DNA of 64,000 nucleotides from Malania oleifera (lineage: Eukaryota; Streptophyta; Magnoliopsida; Santalales; Ximeniaceae): positions 43,852,402 through 43,916,401 of the forward strand of contig NC_080425.1 in NCBI RefSeq assembly GCF_029873635.1. Reading direction: 5' to 3'. The position numbers and the translations under genes are program-made. The notes beneath the pieces are model-generated. The model saw only the letters and a list, made by a program, of their open reading frames with translations. It was not told the DNA's origin and did no database searches. Positions 48,435 to 61,059 of the stretch are shown piece by piece (positions within the stretch are counted from its first letter, which is position 1; the number at the start of each line of letters is the position of its first letter).

Positions 48435-48482
<48 letters not shown>
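48434..48482. repeat. TA dinucleotide microsatellite, about 48 bases
   Basis: An uninterrupted AT repeat inside the antisense LTR of C4. It is the longest perfect dinucleotide run of its type in the window. Confidence 0.9.
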
Positions 48483-48484
<2 letters not shown>

Positions 48485-49159
48485 GATATGTATTCCAAAG
48501 ATCAAAACACTGAATATAAGGTTTTTCAAAAGAATATCCCTCAATAAAATAAATATTTATGAATACAAAGAATATTTAATCAAGTGTTTTAATATATCTA
48601 AAATATAGATCCTTTAACTAAATACATACTTGAATCAAAACTATTTAACCAATGACGAAACCCTTTATCAAGTAGTGATATTATCTAAATAATCTATATG
48701 AAAGTATACTCACTATCAATTACTCAGCTTATTTACAACAATAGATTTTGAAATGAGAAGTTCTTTGAAAAATATATATCAATCAAAATCAAATCAGTTT
48801 ATATGAAGAGCTCGATGAGAAGAAATATCAACGTGTAGATAGATTTACCAAACCTCAATATCAAAATGATTCCACAATGATAACTAGATTGCTTTTTGAA
48901 AAACGAGATAGCCTTAGCTCCGATTCGATGTAAGAACTTTGAAATCTCAGGAAAATGTTTCAGCAGTGTGTTCAAAGTTGTACTAAATGTGCAATCTCTG
49001 CAAAAGGTTTGTTCTCTTCTCTTCCAAAAGTCTTAGCTTCAGCACTAGGGTTTAGATGATGTATAAATAGGTATTTTTCCCTTGGGATAAATCTCAACTG
49101 TTGGATCAAAAAACAGCTCGTGTTCTCTCATTAAGAATTAAATTTTTAAACTTTCCTGC

Positions 49160-49435
49160 AAGTTCAGGCGACTGAGGTTAAAGGCCCACGTGACTGAAGT
49201 TCCTTAGAATTTCGAAAAAATTAACCTGGATACAGGGTCAGGCGACTGAAGTTGAGGCTCAGTCTTCTAAAGTGACGAGTTCAGGCGACTGAAGTTGAGT
49301 TCAGTCTATTGAGGTGTCTCAGTCAAGTTCTGCATTTCACCATTAATTCTTCAAGCAATTGAACTTAATCTTCAGTCTTCTGAATAAATTCTTCAAGCGA
49401 CTGATGTTGAGTTTGGTCTACTGAAGTGACCATTT
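49160..49435 (-). promoter_or_regulatory. CAGGCGACTGA array in C4 LTR
   Basis: Words such as CAGGCGACTGA, CACGTGACTGAAG and TTCAGTCTTCTGA alternate through 275 bases. They are variants of the palindrome CAGTCGACTG. The closest TATA-like sequence downstream on the minus strand is near 49062-49069, and its fit to a TATA box in that direction is weaker than in the other LTRs. Confidence 0.5.
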
Positions 49436-50930
49436 CCTGAATTTTTTCTTTTTAGTTCAAAAATATGTTTTGCTTTCTTTCTTGGCTCATTTATTAAACT
49501 ATTTTTTAGGGTTTTGAAAGTGTTTCTAAGTTCATAAATATCCCCTAATGATGTTCATGAAATGCATAAGTCCTAAGATCATTTTAGGGTATATGTTGAG
49601 CCTCAAATTAAATCATATGAAATGTAAATACATTAGTTCTAAGTACCCATTCCCATGATGATCTTGAACTTGTTGCTTGCAACCTTACACACTCCTTTAC
49701 GGGTAGGAGGAACCTTATGATCTCTCCTTTAATTGGCTAGAGTTCGCCTCTCCAAAAAATACCCCATGCTTGGTCTAACAACGATTCAAAGACCCGAACT
49801 ATCTATAATAACAAGAACAAATTTGGTGTACAAAGACACTCTCAACAAGAGTTGATTAGTACAACAATAAAGCACAACTATATACTTCAATTCAAAATAA
49901 TAATAGAAAGAATTTGAAGCCTTAGAAGTATATCACCATGAGCATTCTTTCTTGATTGAAAGAATTCAAAATATGCTCAAAAATTCATGAGAGTTTCATA
50001 GCAAAACTCAGTAGGGAACTTTAGAGAGTTTGAGAGCAAAAGAGCTTTGAGAGTTTTGAGAGCAAGAGAGCTTTGATTGCTGTGTATTGCTTGGTATTTT
50101 GAATTATTAGCCTTGAGAGGTATTTATAGATGTTTAGAAAGGAGTATTTCGTGTTCCCCAAGTGACTTAGAGTGTTTCCCAGTTTTCATAACGTTTAGAA
50201 TTCAAAAACTCAATTTTAAAAACTTCCCCTTATTTTTAAAATTTGAATTCTCGAAAAGTCAGTCGAATGGGTACGAGGAGTCAGTGGCCTGGATCATTAA
50301 AACACTGATAATTTCAAAGGCCGTAAGAAGTGAGTTGACTGGGTCGTTACAAGTCAATCGCCTAGGTCCTCTCAAGTTCTTTTAAAAATATTCTGTTTAT
50401 TTGTCATTCACCTGGATCAACACTGTCAGGCTCCTAGATAGACCAAAAAACTGAATTTTCATTTTGTTTCCAAATTATTTTTGTTCTTTTGCTTTCCCCA
50501 AAATAATTTAAGACTTTTGAAAAATATTTTCCGAGATTTTTCAAAATATGTTCTCTAAGTCAATAAGTTTCTTAAAAAGTTTCAAATTCAATCATATCAT
50601 CATTTGAATAAAGTACTTACATAGAGACTCACTTAAGTTTAAACATATTCTAAGCTTGGAGTCTTCATGCTTGTCATTTGCTTATTCCATCTTGCCTTTG
50701 AACTTCAATTCACTGAGCTTCTTCAATTCTCTAAGCTTTCATCATGTCATCTTCAGAATTTATGCTTTCATGTCCTTTAAGCTTTTATTCTCTTTTGTAG
50801 TCTTGTAATGAGCTTCATGATTAAAGACATAATTCCTGAAGTATCATCACTTTCAGCAAAAAATGTTAAATTACCTTTGATTTGTTATCATCAAAATAAG
50901 AATAGTAAGCCATGTTAGGCCACCAATCTC

Positions 50931-51500
50931 TCCCTTTTTTTATAATGACAAACAAGGAGCAAAATATGAGTGAACCTTGATAAGGCTTCCCCTTACAAAA
51001 AACATATTTTTTAACAATGTTTTGAAAGTACAATAATCATTCATATGATAGTTTTTCAAATTGTATCAACTTCAGTTTTATGAAAGTTCAAATTGCAAGA
51101 TCTTATTTCATTTCATATATCAATATATCAACATATCATTCTATCATTCTCAATTTATATCAACATATCATTATATCATTCTCAATTTTGCTTGCTTTGC
51201 AACTTTACTCACAATTTTGCTCAATCATTCTCCCCCTTTTGACATCAATCAAAAAGAGGAAAGCAATAACAAGGCAAATTCCAAAGTAGACACAAATTCA
51301 TACACCAAAAGATATTCATATAGAAACATAGGTGTACATAGAGTCATGAGCCATCATGAGATACATACCAAAACAAAAACAAACTGAGATACAACCTGAC
51401 ACATAAACAAACTGAGTACATATAGCAATGAGATGCATAAAAAAAACTCATATATAACTAAAATACACTTCATAGCAACAAAAGCATCAAGCATCATAGC
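50931..51500 (-). mobile_element. Polypurine tracts and 3' non-coding interior next to the C4 LTR
   Basis: The main polypurine tract (plus-strand ATCTCTCCCTTTTTTT) lies at 50931 and a second one (TTCTCCCCCTTTT) at 51228. This pairing and spacing resembles 42314/42533 in C2. The PF20167-like ORF ends directly beyond it near 51500. Confidence 0.55.
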
Positions 51501-51868
51501 AATATCAAGCATCAGCATCAGTTGCATCATCATCTCCTTCATCTTTTTCTTCCTCAGATTCCTCATCAGATGCAACATCACTAGGAAAATGTGAGGAACT
51601 AGCCTGATATTGTTCTAAACGAATAAGTCTTTGATCGATTGAGGAAATACTAGACTATAGTGAGGTATTACTTTCCTTAAGATACTGAAGTCATAAGCAT
51701 ACATCACTACTAAAAGTAGTAAACTGATGATGAAATGGTATAAACCATGAAGGAGTATCAATCTGAGGCTTTGGCTACTAATCAGGAGGTGGAGCTTGCT
51801 TAGGAGCTAGCCTAGGTGGTCTTTTTCCTCTTAGAAACCAACCCTGCTCATGTTTCTCATATCCCATC
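51500..51868 (-). pseudogene. C-terminal part of a PF20167-like plant transposon-protein ORF
   Basis: Minus-strand sequence encodes a block with KHEQGWFLRGKRPPRLAPKQ and ends in a strongly acidic tail (SDEESEEEKDEGDDD). Such tails are common in plant proteins with the putative transposon-protein domain (PF20167). The other part lies at 54161-54760, separated by the solo LTR at 51869-54160. It sits between a Copia pol remnant and a Sirevirus-type polypurine tract, so it may be an extra ORF of a retroelement. It is a broken fossil. The identification is from memory of the family. Confidence 0.5.
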
Positions 51869-52177
51869 TGTAGAGACCCAAAAAATAAAAATGATAAGAA
51901 AAATAGAAGAAAAGAGGAAAATGGTTTGGTGAGGACAAAATCGGCGACGATTTTATGAAGTGCTAAGAAAACCATCGATGGTTATATATTTACCGTGGCT
52001 AGGTTAAGGGTAAACAGTGAAAAAAACTAGTTTGGTTAAAGACAAAATCGGCGACTGTTTTCTAGGAGCTTAAGAAAACCGTTGACGATTTTGCTCTGGG
52101 ATAGGAAGCTATATAAGGCCTGCATGTTAAATTTCTTTATAAAATTTTAAAGACTCTCTCTCACCTCTAGAAGCTGC

Positions 52178-52179
<2 letters not shown>

Positions 52180-52220
<41 letters not shown>
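52180..52220 (+). repeat. CT microsatellite in the solo LTR leader
   Basis: A run of about 40 bases of CTCTCT lies roughly 65 bases downstream of the LTR TATA box. CT tracts at this place recur in most Gypsy LTRs of the window. Confidence 0.9.
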
Positions 52221-52224
<4 letters not shown>

Positions 52225-53039
52225 ATTTTCTCACTTTAAACTCGCCTTATCGGCGATCAGACTCTATATTTAAGGCCTAGCGGTGATCCTTATCAATTTG
52301 ACTAGACCAAAATTATGTTTTGAGGATCCCAAGCACCACTCCAAAGTTGAGGTAAGGGTGTTAAATGTTGGTATTTGATTTATTAAATGAAGAATATGGG
52401 TTTAGAGATATTTAAATGATTATAATTATGGGGTTAAAGTTTATTGAATTGGGAAAAATGTAAATTTCAGGATTTTGGTGCGAACACCGCAGGCACGAGT
52501 TTAAGGCCCCTGCAAGCATTTCCTCAGGGAATGAGGTAAGAGTAATAAATAGTTGATTGTTTGATGTTTCATTGATTAAATGGAGTGTGTGGGTTCAGGA
52601 AAATGTGAATGTGATATTATTCTAGGGGATACATGATTGTAGGGCTTTTGAGTTCCGAGTGCCGTGGGCGTGAGTATAGAGTTTTAGCAGGCCTCATAAT
52701 AATCAAGTAAGGAGAACGAGTTAAGCCAGATAAATTCAGAATTTTTATTAATTAAAGTATAACATGTGTTCATGGGATTTTAGCATATGATTTACTGAAT
52801 ATTATAGAATATAAATTTAGAGTATGAAATTTGGATTTTACATCTGTTGTATATATGTGAAAATTCAAAAATTTGGGTTATAGGAAAGTTTTACAAATGA
52901 TATGTATTATTTTTATATAGCAAAAAAATACAGTTTTTCCCATACAGATTATAGTATAAGAGTTTCATTTAAAATTGTGTGGCGTGAGAAATATCAGATA
53001 TAGTACAAAGATTTAATACAGAGTTTTATACAACTGTTA

Positions 53040-53240
53040 TCGAACCATGATATTATAGCTTTTTCAGAACCATGATTTTACAATCATTACTGAACCACGA
53101 TTTACAGCTTTTAACGAACCATGATTTACAGTTATTATAGAACCATCATTTACAATTATTATAGAACCATGATATACAGTTATTACAGAGCTATGATTTA
53201 TAGTTATTATACAAAATCATGGTTATTTCAGTTTATACAA
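53040..53240 (+). repeat. Minisatellite of about 24 bases in the solo LTR
   Basis: Roughly eight units of GAACCATGATTTACAGTTAT with small changes. Related units lie in the G3 LTR at 27170-27340 in the opposite direction, which links the two LTRs. Confidence 0.85.
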
Positions 53241-54160
53241 AATCATGGTAAAACAGTATATACAAACATAGTATTATATAGTATTAGAACCTTGATGGAC
53301 CAAAGCATATCACAGAGCATGGTACCATAGCTAATATAGTATAGATAGTGCAACCACACATATCAAATAGAGTGTGGAATTAACAGTCGATTGTTCCTAG
53401 AGGAGATACGAAGGTTCCCTGATAGTTAGGTTCAGGTTGAGGAGGCCAATCGTACTACAAAGGTTTACAGTTTGACTTAGCCTAGTAGGCAAGTCAGAGT
53501 TAAGTCCCACCCATGGGCCGCATAACCCGAACATGCAGGGTTAATTCATGCATACAGTTATCCATCTAGGGAAGCTTTCACAGTTATATAAATAAATGTA
53601 TGTAGTTTTACAAAGAACAGGAACTCTCTATTATAGTTAAAAGTATGTTCAAATAGAAAGTTTATTTTAAAAGGCATAGGTGTGAGTTATGATATGTTTT
53701 ACATTGAAATGTTATCACAATTATAGTTGATTTAATAATTATGTTATTCAAGTACTCATTTGCCACACATTGGTTGTAACTTATTCCGTCTTATCGAAAG
53801 GTGTCTCACCTCAGAATTCCAAACATTTCAGGTGATCTAGATAGATGTGTGGAGCAAGCTTCGAGATAGAGGGAACTTTAGTACTGCCCTAACTGCATGG
53901 TAAGTTTTTGAGTTAGGAGTTGTATTTTTGGGTATGCCCCTAGGACATTGGGTTTCTTTTGGGAGATGAATATGTATATTTTGGAAAATACTGAAACTCT
54001 AGTATTGTAAATAAGGTTAAAGTGTTTTTATGTTTTCCCACTGCATAGGTGGTATGTTTTTATGTTTTACCTATGTTTTGCATAGGTAGTATTATGGGTA
54101 TCAGAGTAATAGTATATTAAAAAAAAGAAAAAAAATGGTAATAATTTTGGGATCGTTACA

Positions 54161-54760
54161 CCATCTGCTTCAGAGTTGTGGAGTTGAAGAGATCATACCT
54201 AGTTCTCTTTATGAACAACTTATTTGGACTAGTGATACTAAGATGAGAAAACAAGATATTAAGGATGCCTCCATATGAAAGAGTAATTCGTCGTGCTTCC
54301 AATCTTGTCCACGTCCATTTCAAAATCAAAATGGACAAGTCAAGTTTCTTTCCTTTGAAATTGCACCACATGATGAAGTAGTCCACATATGACATGTAAT
54401 CGTGTGAACCAACCTGGGGTGTAATATTGTATGTTATGATTTTATGAAGTATCCGTGCTTAAAGGCTCAACTGTGTATACTTAGGAGGAGTCCTAAATTA
54501 ATTTGTTGTTTCTACCATAATTAACGATAAAAATTCCTTGGGAGTGAATCCTTGGTCCATAATCCAAGTACGTGAGAATGCAAGACACTCAAAATCACCT
54601 TGGTTAATACGAAGAATGGCGGCCAAGGTTTGTGGTGTTAATATAATTCTTTGTCCTCTTACTTTGGTAGTGAGTGCCACTTGACTTTGAACCATATTAG
54701 CCGAATGTTGTCCTTCAGGGACATCAATATGTGCTAGAGTATTTGCAGCAGGTATATGAG
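54161..54760 (-). pseudogene. N-terminal part of a PF20167-like plant transposon-protein ORF
   Basis: Minus-strand blocks include TTKVRGQRIILTPQTLAAIL, GDFECLAFSRTWIMDQGFTP and YVDYFIMWCNFKGKKLDLSI followed by ITLSYGGILNILFSHLSI. This arrangement resembles the putative plant transposon-protein domain (PF20167). Directly upstream, without a visible gap, is the spacer of a Copia polyprotein (HIPAANTLAHIDVPEGQ near 54710-54760). RT and RNase H of that Copia element are missing, so two unrelated parts abut. It is a broken fossil. Confidence 0.5.
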
Positions 54761-56456
54761 ATTTTAGTATTGCCTTGGTATTTGCAAAAGAATCAGCTGG
54801 TAACTAATTTGCAATCCCTTGCAAATGTATTATCTTTTGAACTGCGAGTTCACATTGATTTGTACGAGAATCTAAATGAGATAAACTCATGGCATTCCAT
54901 GTGATTTCACGTTGTGCTTCAGGCACTAATTTTGCTCCCCCTAATGTAGGGAATACCGTTTCATCAAAATGACAATCTTGAAACCGCATTTTAAACAAAT
55001 CACTTGTTAAAAGTTTAAGATATCTAATAATAGAAGGAGAATCAAAACTAACATAGATACCAAGTTTACGTTGAGGACTCCTTTTAGTTCTTTAAGGAGG
55101 GTCAATAGGAACATATATTGTACAACTAAAAGTTCTTAAATAAGAAATATTAGGTTGTTGCCCAGAGACTAATTGTATGGGTGAAAGATTATTGCAAGTA
55201 GTTGGTTTTATACAAACTAAACATGCATCATGAAAAATAGCATGTCCCCAAACAGATATGGGCAATTTGGTTCTCATAATCATAGGCCTAGCAATAAGTT
55301 GAAGTCTCTTAATAAAAGATTCGGCTAAACCATTTTTTGTATGGGTATGAGCAATAGGATATTCAACATCTATTCTAAGTAACATGCAATAGTTATCAAA
55401 AGTTTGGGATGTAAACTCACTAGCATTATCCATACAAATTGATTTAATTGGATAATTGGGAAAATGAACTCGTAATCTAATCAGATGAGAAAGAAGTCTA
55501 GCAAAAGCAACATTTTGAGTAGAAAGCAAAGAAACATGTGACCATCTAGTAGATGCATCAATTAAAACCATAAAATATCTAAATGGTCCAGATGGTGGAT
55601 GTACTGGTCCGCATATATCACCATGAATTCTTTGTAAGAAACTAGGTGACTCAAAATTTACTTTCGAAACAGATGGTTTGACAATTAATTTCCCTTGAGA
55701 GCAGACTGTACACATGAAATCTCTAGACAAAAGAATCTTCTGATTCTTTAATGGATGACCATATAAGTTTTCAATGATTCTTTACATCATTACATCTCCA
55801 TGATGTCCAAGATGATCATGCCAAAGTGTAAATAACTTTGGGTCATTGCACTTCTGGTGCAAGACATTATATGATTCAACTGATTTAATCTTAATATAAT
55901 ATAGTTCAGAAGATAAGGTTGACAACTTTTCTAAAATTTGTTTTTTCCCATAAATAATGGAAGTAATGTAAAGAAATTCTTTACTGTCTTCATTTGTGGT
56001 TTCAATATGATACCCATTGAGTCTTAAATCTTTAAAACTTAACAGATTTCTTCTCGATCTGCTAGAGTAAAAAGTTTCATCGATTTGTAATAAAGTACCA
56101 TTAGGTAATTTTATATTAGCTCTTCCAGAGCCTTTAATAAAATTTGTAAACCCATATATTATATTAACATTTGTTGATGATATTTTCAAATAATGAAAAT
56201 ATTTTCTATCTCGGAGAATTGTGTGTGTTGTAGCACTGTTAGTTAAACAAACTTCTTCCATAGACATCTTAGGCTTGTTCAAAGCTTTAAGAAAATTTTC
56301 ACTACAGCAAATATTTTAAAAACTCATTACTATAATAATAGCAACAATTTATCAAATAAAATATTACTTACTATATATATGTCCTAAAATATTACATCAT
56401 TATTTTTATATGGATTTACAAGGAAATTAGCAACATCAAGATAAGCAGAGTTGGAC
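54700..56456 (-). mobile_element. Copia pol remnant: protease region, GAG-pre-integrase, integrase, linker (C5, downstream part)
   Basis: In minus-strand order: a protease-type region with ATTHTILRDRKYF (near 56200), GAG-pre-integrase with LYYIKIKS and LFTLWHDHLGH (55782-55920), integrase core with PFRYFMVLIDASTRWSHVSL and ICMDNASEFTSQTFDNYC (55092-55730), and a post-integrase linker with FPTLGG and ITWNAMSLSHLDSRTNQCE (54804-54998). It is the continuation of the gag region at 63163-64000. The Gypsy element G4 lies between them, with TGTTC on each side. It is broken, and RT/RNase H are absent. Confidence 0.85.
55092..55730 (-). pseudogene. Copia integrase core of C5
   Basis: Contains the rve-type core: CTVCSQGKLIVKPS, ESPSFLQRIHGDICGPVHPP, YFMVLIDASTRWSHV, SICMDNASEFTSQTFD, then HTKNGLAESFIKRLQLIARP and SVWGHAIFHDACLV. 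These are standard blocks of plant Copia integrases. It is a fossil. Confidence 0.88.
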
Positions 56457-56461
56457 TGTTC

Positions 56462-57550
56462 TATAGTGACCCAAAGAATTATAGTATTTAAATAATAATA
56501 AGAGGGAGAAAAAGGAAATTAAAAAGGGGGCATAGTAGTTCCTCGTCGACGAACGCGTCACGTTCGTCGACGACGTGGCATATTGGGCTTGTCGACAAGA
56601 AGATACCAAGATGCTATTTTTCAACTCTGAATTTCGTCGACGAGGAATAGCATTCATCGACGAACTTCCTTCATGGCCTCATCGACGAGGTGACGTGGCT
56701 CGTTGACGAAGGCCGGTGTATAAATAGCCCTAAATCCGGATTTCAGCGCAGATTATTCAAGAAAAATCATATTTTCTCTCTCCTCTTCGGTTTCTCTCCC
56801 TTCTCGCTAGCTTTCTGGGTTCGTTTTTCGCCGGATTAACAATCCAAAGCCGCCATGACACTCTTGGAGAAGTTCTCTACAAGTCTGCTGGAGTGGATCA
56901 TCGGTAGGGTTAACTTGGATTTCATTCCAAGTTTAGGGTAAGGATTTTTATTCGGTATTTGACTTTCCTGTAGTTTTGGAAATTGTAGTAGTCGAGAAAA
57001 TACTAAAGTTTTGTTCTGGGAGATGTTGTTTTCAGGGTGTTAAATGGGGAATCCTGCGGGTGCAGGACTGATGATTTTAGGGGCTTTCCAAAAGTCAGGT
57101 AAGGGAATAAATTAAGTCAGGATTTTTATGAAAATGTATTATTTATTATTCAGTAATTATTTTCAGATGAATATGTATGTTATAAGATTATGTTGGGAGT
57201 AATGCTGTTGAAATAAATGTGATTAGTAACTCTTTTGTGTGGCATGAGTAAAATTTACTATGAAAATGTTTAAATTATACAAAGTTTTTATATGATATAC
57301 CGACGTACGAGCCAAGGGGTTTTATTATGACCTTCCGGTGTACGGGCCGAGGGTTTTATTATGATATTTCGGCATATGCTCGAGGGTTTTATTATGATAT
57401 ACCAATGTATGGGCCGAGGGTTTTCTTATATGATATGCCGGCATATGGGCCGAGCCTTTTATATGATTTGTCGACGTATGAGCCGAGACCACCCATTTCC
57501 TTCCCATCAAGATCAGCTACTCCATGGATAGACTGGAAGAGATATATATT
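56462..57550 (+). repeat. 5' LTR of G4, end missing
   Basis: Matches the 3' LTR from its start. It holds a CGTCGACG array (56540-56710), a TATA box TATAAATAG (56719-56727) and a minisatellite of about 45 bases with the core CGTACGGGCCGAGGG (57295-57485). The sequence then passes straight into integrase sequence instead of a primer site. Confidence 0.88.
57295..57485 (+). repeat. Minisatellite with CGTACGGGCCGAGG core in G4 5' LTR
   Basis: About five units of roughly 30 to 45 bases, each with GATAT(A/T)CCGGCGTACGGGC-like sequence and a GAGGGTTTTATTATG link. The same array is at 59545-59800 in the 3' LTR, and a shorter-period relative lies at 61060-61330 on the other strand. Confidence 0.85.
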
Positions 57551-57554
57551 TAGG

Positions 57555-58437
57555 AGATAGTCCATTCTCACGACGTGCCAGTGACTATAGTGTTAGATCG
57601 AGACCCGTGTTTCACATCACGATTTTGGAAGAGCTTGCAAGAAGCTCTGGGGTCTTAGTTATCTTTTAGTACGACATTCCATCCTCAGTCAAATGGGCAG
57701 ACTGAAAGGATGATTCAGATATTAGAAGATATGTTTCGAGCATGCGTACTAGATTTTGGGGGTAGTTGGACTCAATTTATGCCGCTGGTGGAGTTTGCAT
57801 ACAATAACAGTTATCAGACCAACATTGACATGACACCATTTAAGGCACTCTATAGTAGGAGATGTCGTTCTCCTTTATATTGGGACGAGATGGGTGAGCG
57901 GCGAGTTATAGGACTAGAGCTTGTACAACAAGCGTATAATAAGGTTTGGCTTATCAGAGATAGAATTAGTGCAACTCAGAGCCGACTGAAGAGTTATGCT
58001 GATACTCACCACAGGAAGTTAGAGTTTGATATCGGTAATCATGTTTTTTTGAAAATAGCTCCGTTAAAAGGGGTTATGCGACTTGGGAAGAAAGGTAAAC
58101 TTAGCCCTAGGTTCATTGGCCCGTTTGAGATTCTAGATAAAGTGGGGCCGATTGCCTACAAGCTAGCTTTGCCACCTCTGTTATCCAGAATTCATGATGT
58201 ATTTCACGTTTCCATGTTGAGGAAATACGTCCCAGACCCTTCTCATGTAATCAGTTATGGTGAATTAGAACTCAGTGATTCACTAGTTTATAAGGAGGTA
58301 CCAGTACAAATTCTAAATAGGAAGGAACAAGAATTACGTAATAAGAAGATTCCTCTAGTGAAAGTTCTGTGGAGGAATCACGCAATAAAAGAAGCTTCTT
58401 GGGAACTTGAGGAACAGATAAGACAGAAATACCCATA
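57555..58437 (+). pseudogene. Integrase C-terminal part with chromodomain-type tail of G4
   Basis: A long stretch related to the integrase ends of G2 and G3: FVEFAYNNSYQTNIDMTPF-like sequence (VEFAYNNSYQTNIDMTPFKA), LYSRRCRSPLYWDEMGERRV, VFLKIAPLKGVMRLGKKGKL, PRFIGPFEILDKVGPIAYKL, HDVFHVSMLRKYVPDPSHVI and the chromodomain-type KVLWRNHAIKEASWELEEQI. It is the best-kept coding block among the LTR fossils in this part, but only a fragment of the polyprotein. Confidence 0.9.
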
Positions 58438-61059
58438 ATTGTTCCATGAAGCTCAAATATAATTAGGGAAAGTGTAAGCGATTGTGTAATATTTTTTTTT
58501 TGCAGGAACATGTACTAATTAGTTAATAAGTAGTCTTTTAGTTTTGGGAGAATTTTATTTTGTACATATAATTTCCCAGAACTCTGTATGTAACCACGAT
58601 ATTCCTCCGCCATAAGTGAGGGTAAGTAATAAAATAAGTAGATTGTTTTCTTTAAGGGATGGTGAATTGTGTGGATAGCAAATTTCAAGGAAGATATTTT
58701 TATGAGGAGGGGAGAATGTAGTGACCCAAAGAATTATGGTATTTAGATAATAATAAATAGGGAGAAAAAGGAAATTAAAAAAGGGGCACAGTAGGTCCTC
58801 GTCAACGATATGGCATATTGGGCTCGTCGACGAGGGTGCGCTCCATCGATGAGAAGATACCGAGAGGCTATTTTTCAGCTTTGAATTTCGTCGACGAGGA
58901 ATAGCATTCATCGATGAACTTCCTTGATGGCCTCGTCGACGAGGTGACGTGGCTCGTTAACGAAGGCCAATGTATAAATAGCCCTAAATCCAGATTTTAG
59001 CACAGATTATTCAGGAAAAATCATATTTTATCTCTCCTCTTTGGTTTCTCTCCCTTCTCTCTAACTTTCTGGGTTCGTTTTTCACCGGATCAACAATCCG
59101 AAGCCACCACGACACTCTTGAAAAAGTTCTCTACAAGTCTACCGGAGTGGATCGTTGGTGGGGTTAACTTGGATTTCATTTCAAGTTTAGGGTAAGGCTT
59201 TTCATTTATTTGACTTTACTGTAGTTATAGAAATTGTAGTAGTGGAGAAAATACTAAAGTTTTGTTCTGAGAGATGTTGTTTTCAGGGTGTTGAACGGGA
59301 AATCCTGTGGGTGTAGGACTGATGATTTTAGGGGCTTTCCAGAAGTCAGGTAAGGGGACAAACTAAGTCAGGATTTTTATGAAAATGTATTATGTATTAT
59401 TCAACAATTATTTTCAGATGAATATGTATGTTATAAAATTATGTTGGGAGTGATGCTGTTGAACAAAATGTGATTAGTAACTCTTTTGTGTGGCATGTGT
59501 AAAATTTACTATGAAAATGTTTAAATGATACAAAGTTTTTATATGATATACCGGCGCATGGGCTGAGGGGTTTTATTATGATATTTCGGCTTACTGGCCA
59601 AGTTTTTTATTATGATATTCCAGTGTACGGGCCAAGGGTTTTATTATGATATACCGACATACGGGCCGAGGGTTTTCTTATATGATATGCTGGTGTACGG
59701 GTTGAGCCTTTTATATGATATGTCGGTGTACGGGCCGAGGATGTTATCTGATATGTAATACAGCGTACGGGTTGTGATTGATAAAATATGAAATATCGGT
59801 GTAAGGGGCGAAGATTTTCATGATATGTTATGAAATGATATGATGTTAGTGATTTGATAATTATTATTATGAAATAGCCATGTATCACAATTTGAAAATA
59901 TGTTATATGTTATCAGAACTTGGTTGACTTGGTTTAGCTTGCATGAGCACGGTACCGTAGCTATGTGATCACGATCATTATGATGTTGTGATATCGCTAT
60001 CGTACGGGGCAGCATGAGGATGGATAGTCGATGTGGTTTATTGTAGTGTTGGCGCCCCTTGTGACGACCTTCCCAATTTTCACATTTTTTTTAATATAAA
60101 ATCAATATCATAATTCCCAGCTCAGCAAGTCATCATACATCTGGACCCGTGGATACCAGGGATAAATCAGAGCACAACACAGAAACCTAAACAACAGGAA
60201 ACATACATTCACAATGTTGTAAATACAAACATCCATCATATTATTACAAATACCAGAGTCACTATACCATTGTATTTTAGTATATACATCCCAAAAGAAC
60301 AAAATCTTGGAACACTTCCCACAAAAATCTAACTGACCCTATAAAACTTACCCTCCAAAAAGGGCAGGTAGACAACACTAGATCAGCGGGGCTTTTTTCG
60401 CTCTCTTATCTGGGCTTCTGAAAAGTTTATAAAATTTAGGGGTGAGACACCTCTTAGTAAGGGAAATAAACAAATACTAGTGTGTGGCAACATGAGTAGG
60501 CTGTGTTATACATATCCCATACAAAACATATCCAGTAACTGTTTTGTCAAATCTAGGAAAACATATACATATCAAATCGTGGCAGAACATATAGCATTTT
60601 CATAAGCATATTTCATCTCATATAATAATAATAACATAAAAACATTCCTGGTAGGTTAGCTGGCTGTTGTCATGTATTACCCCCACATGATTGGGTTGTG
60701 TGGCCCGAAGGCGGGACCTGACAATGGTTGGCCGACCACTGCCAAGTCGAACATACAGTCTATAAGTCCGATGGGCCTGCCTGACCTGGTCCGTACACCA
60801 GGGGTGATCATAGACTCTTCTTAAAAGCTACATCGACCATACAATCTCACACCACTCCGTACAGCGGCGTTAACACAAATATCATGATCACGAAGACCAT
60901 GGACACATAGTAACGGTACCGTACAAGTGCTAGCCTAGACCAAGCCAACCAGGTTCTGATATCATATAACATATACTAAAACTGTGATACATAGATATCT
61001 CATATCATTTATTTTCACATCAATCATATCATTTTGCATATATACGTGTATCATGAAAA

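Larger units (their letters stand above)
47026..50930 (-). mobile_element. Overlapping antisense Sirevirus-like LTRs (C4)
   Basis: An outer LTR edge at about 47033 (TGCATTCCCAAGAGAGG) runs to about 47650. There a second LTR end begins (GGGTGGGGTGAATTGGG), with a palindrome array at 49160-49435. A third LTR-like unit follows from about 49650 to 50930, with its array at 50255-50420, a TATA box at 50121-50129 (minus strand) and a polypurine tract at 50931. Internal limits are approximate. Elements were inserted into or next to each other. No coding block was found inside. Confidence 0.6.
51869..54160 (+). mobile_element. Solo Gypsy LTR with target repeat CCATC
   Basis: The LTR spans 2292 bases with edges TGTAGAGACCC and GGGATCGTTACA. 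It is flanked by CCATC at 51864-51868 and 54161-54165. In order it holds a palindrome-type array with GGCGACGATTTT and CGTTGACGATTTT (51930-52095), a TATA box CTATATAAGG (52110-52119), a CT microsatellite (52180-52220), a minisatellite of GAACCATGATTTACAG units (53040-53240), a module with GGGCCGCATAACCC near 53516, and GAAAGGTGTCTCACC near 53798, followed by TTTCAGG. No interior is left, as expected after recombination between two LTRs. Confidence 0.93.

Noticed and set aside
53040-53240. Possible CRISPR-like or other spaced repeat array
   Set aside because: The units are head-to-tail with no unique spacers, and the region is inside an LTR of a plant element.
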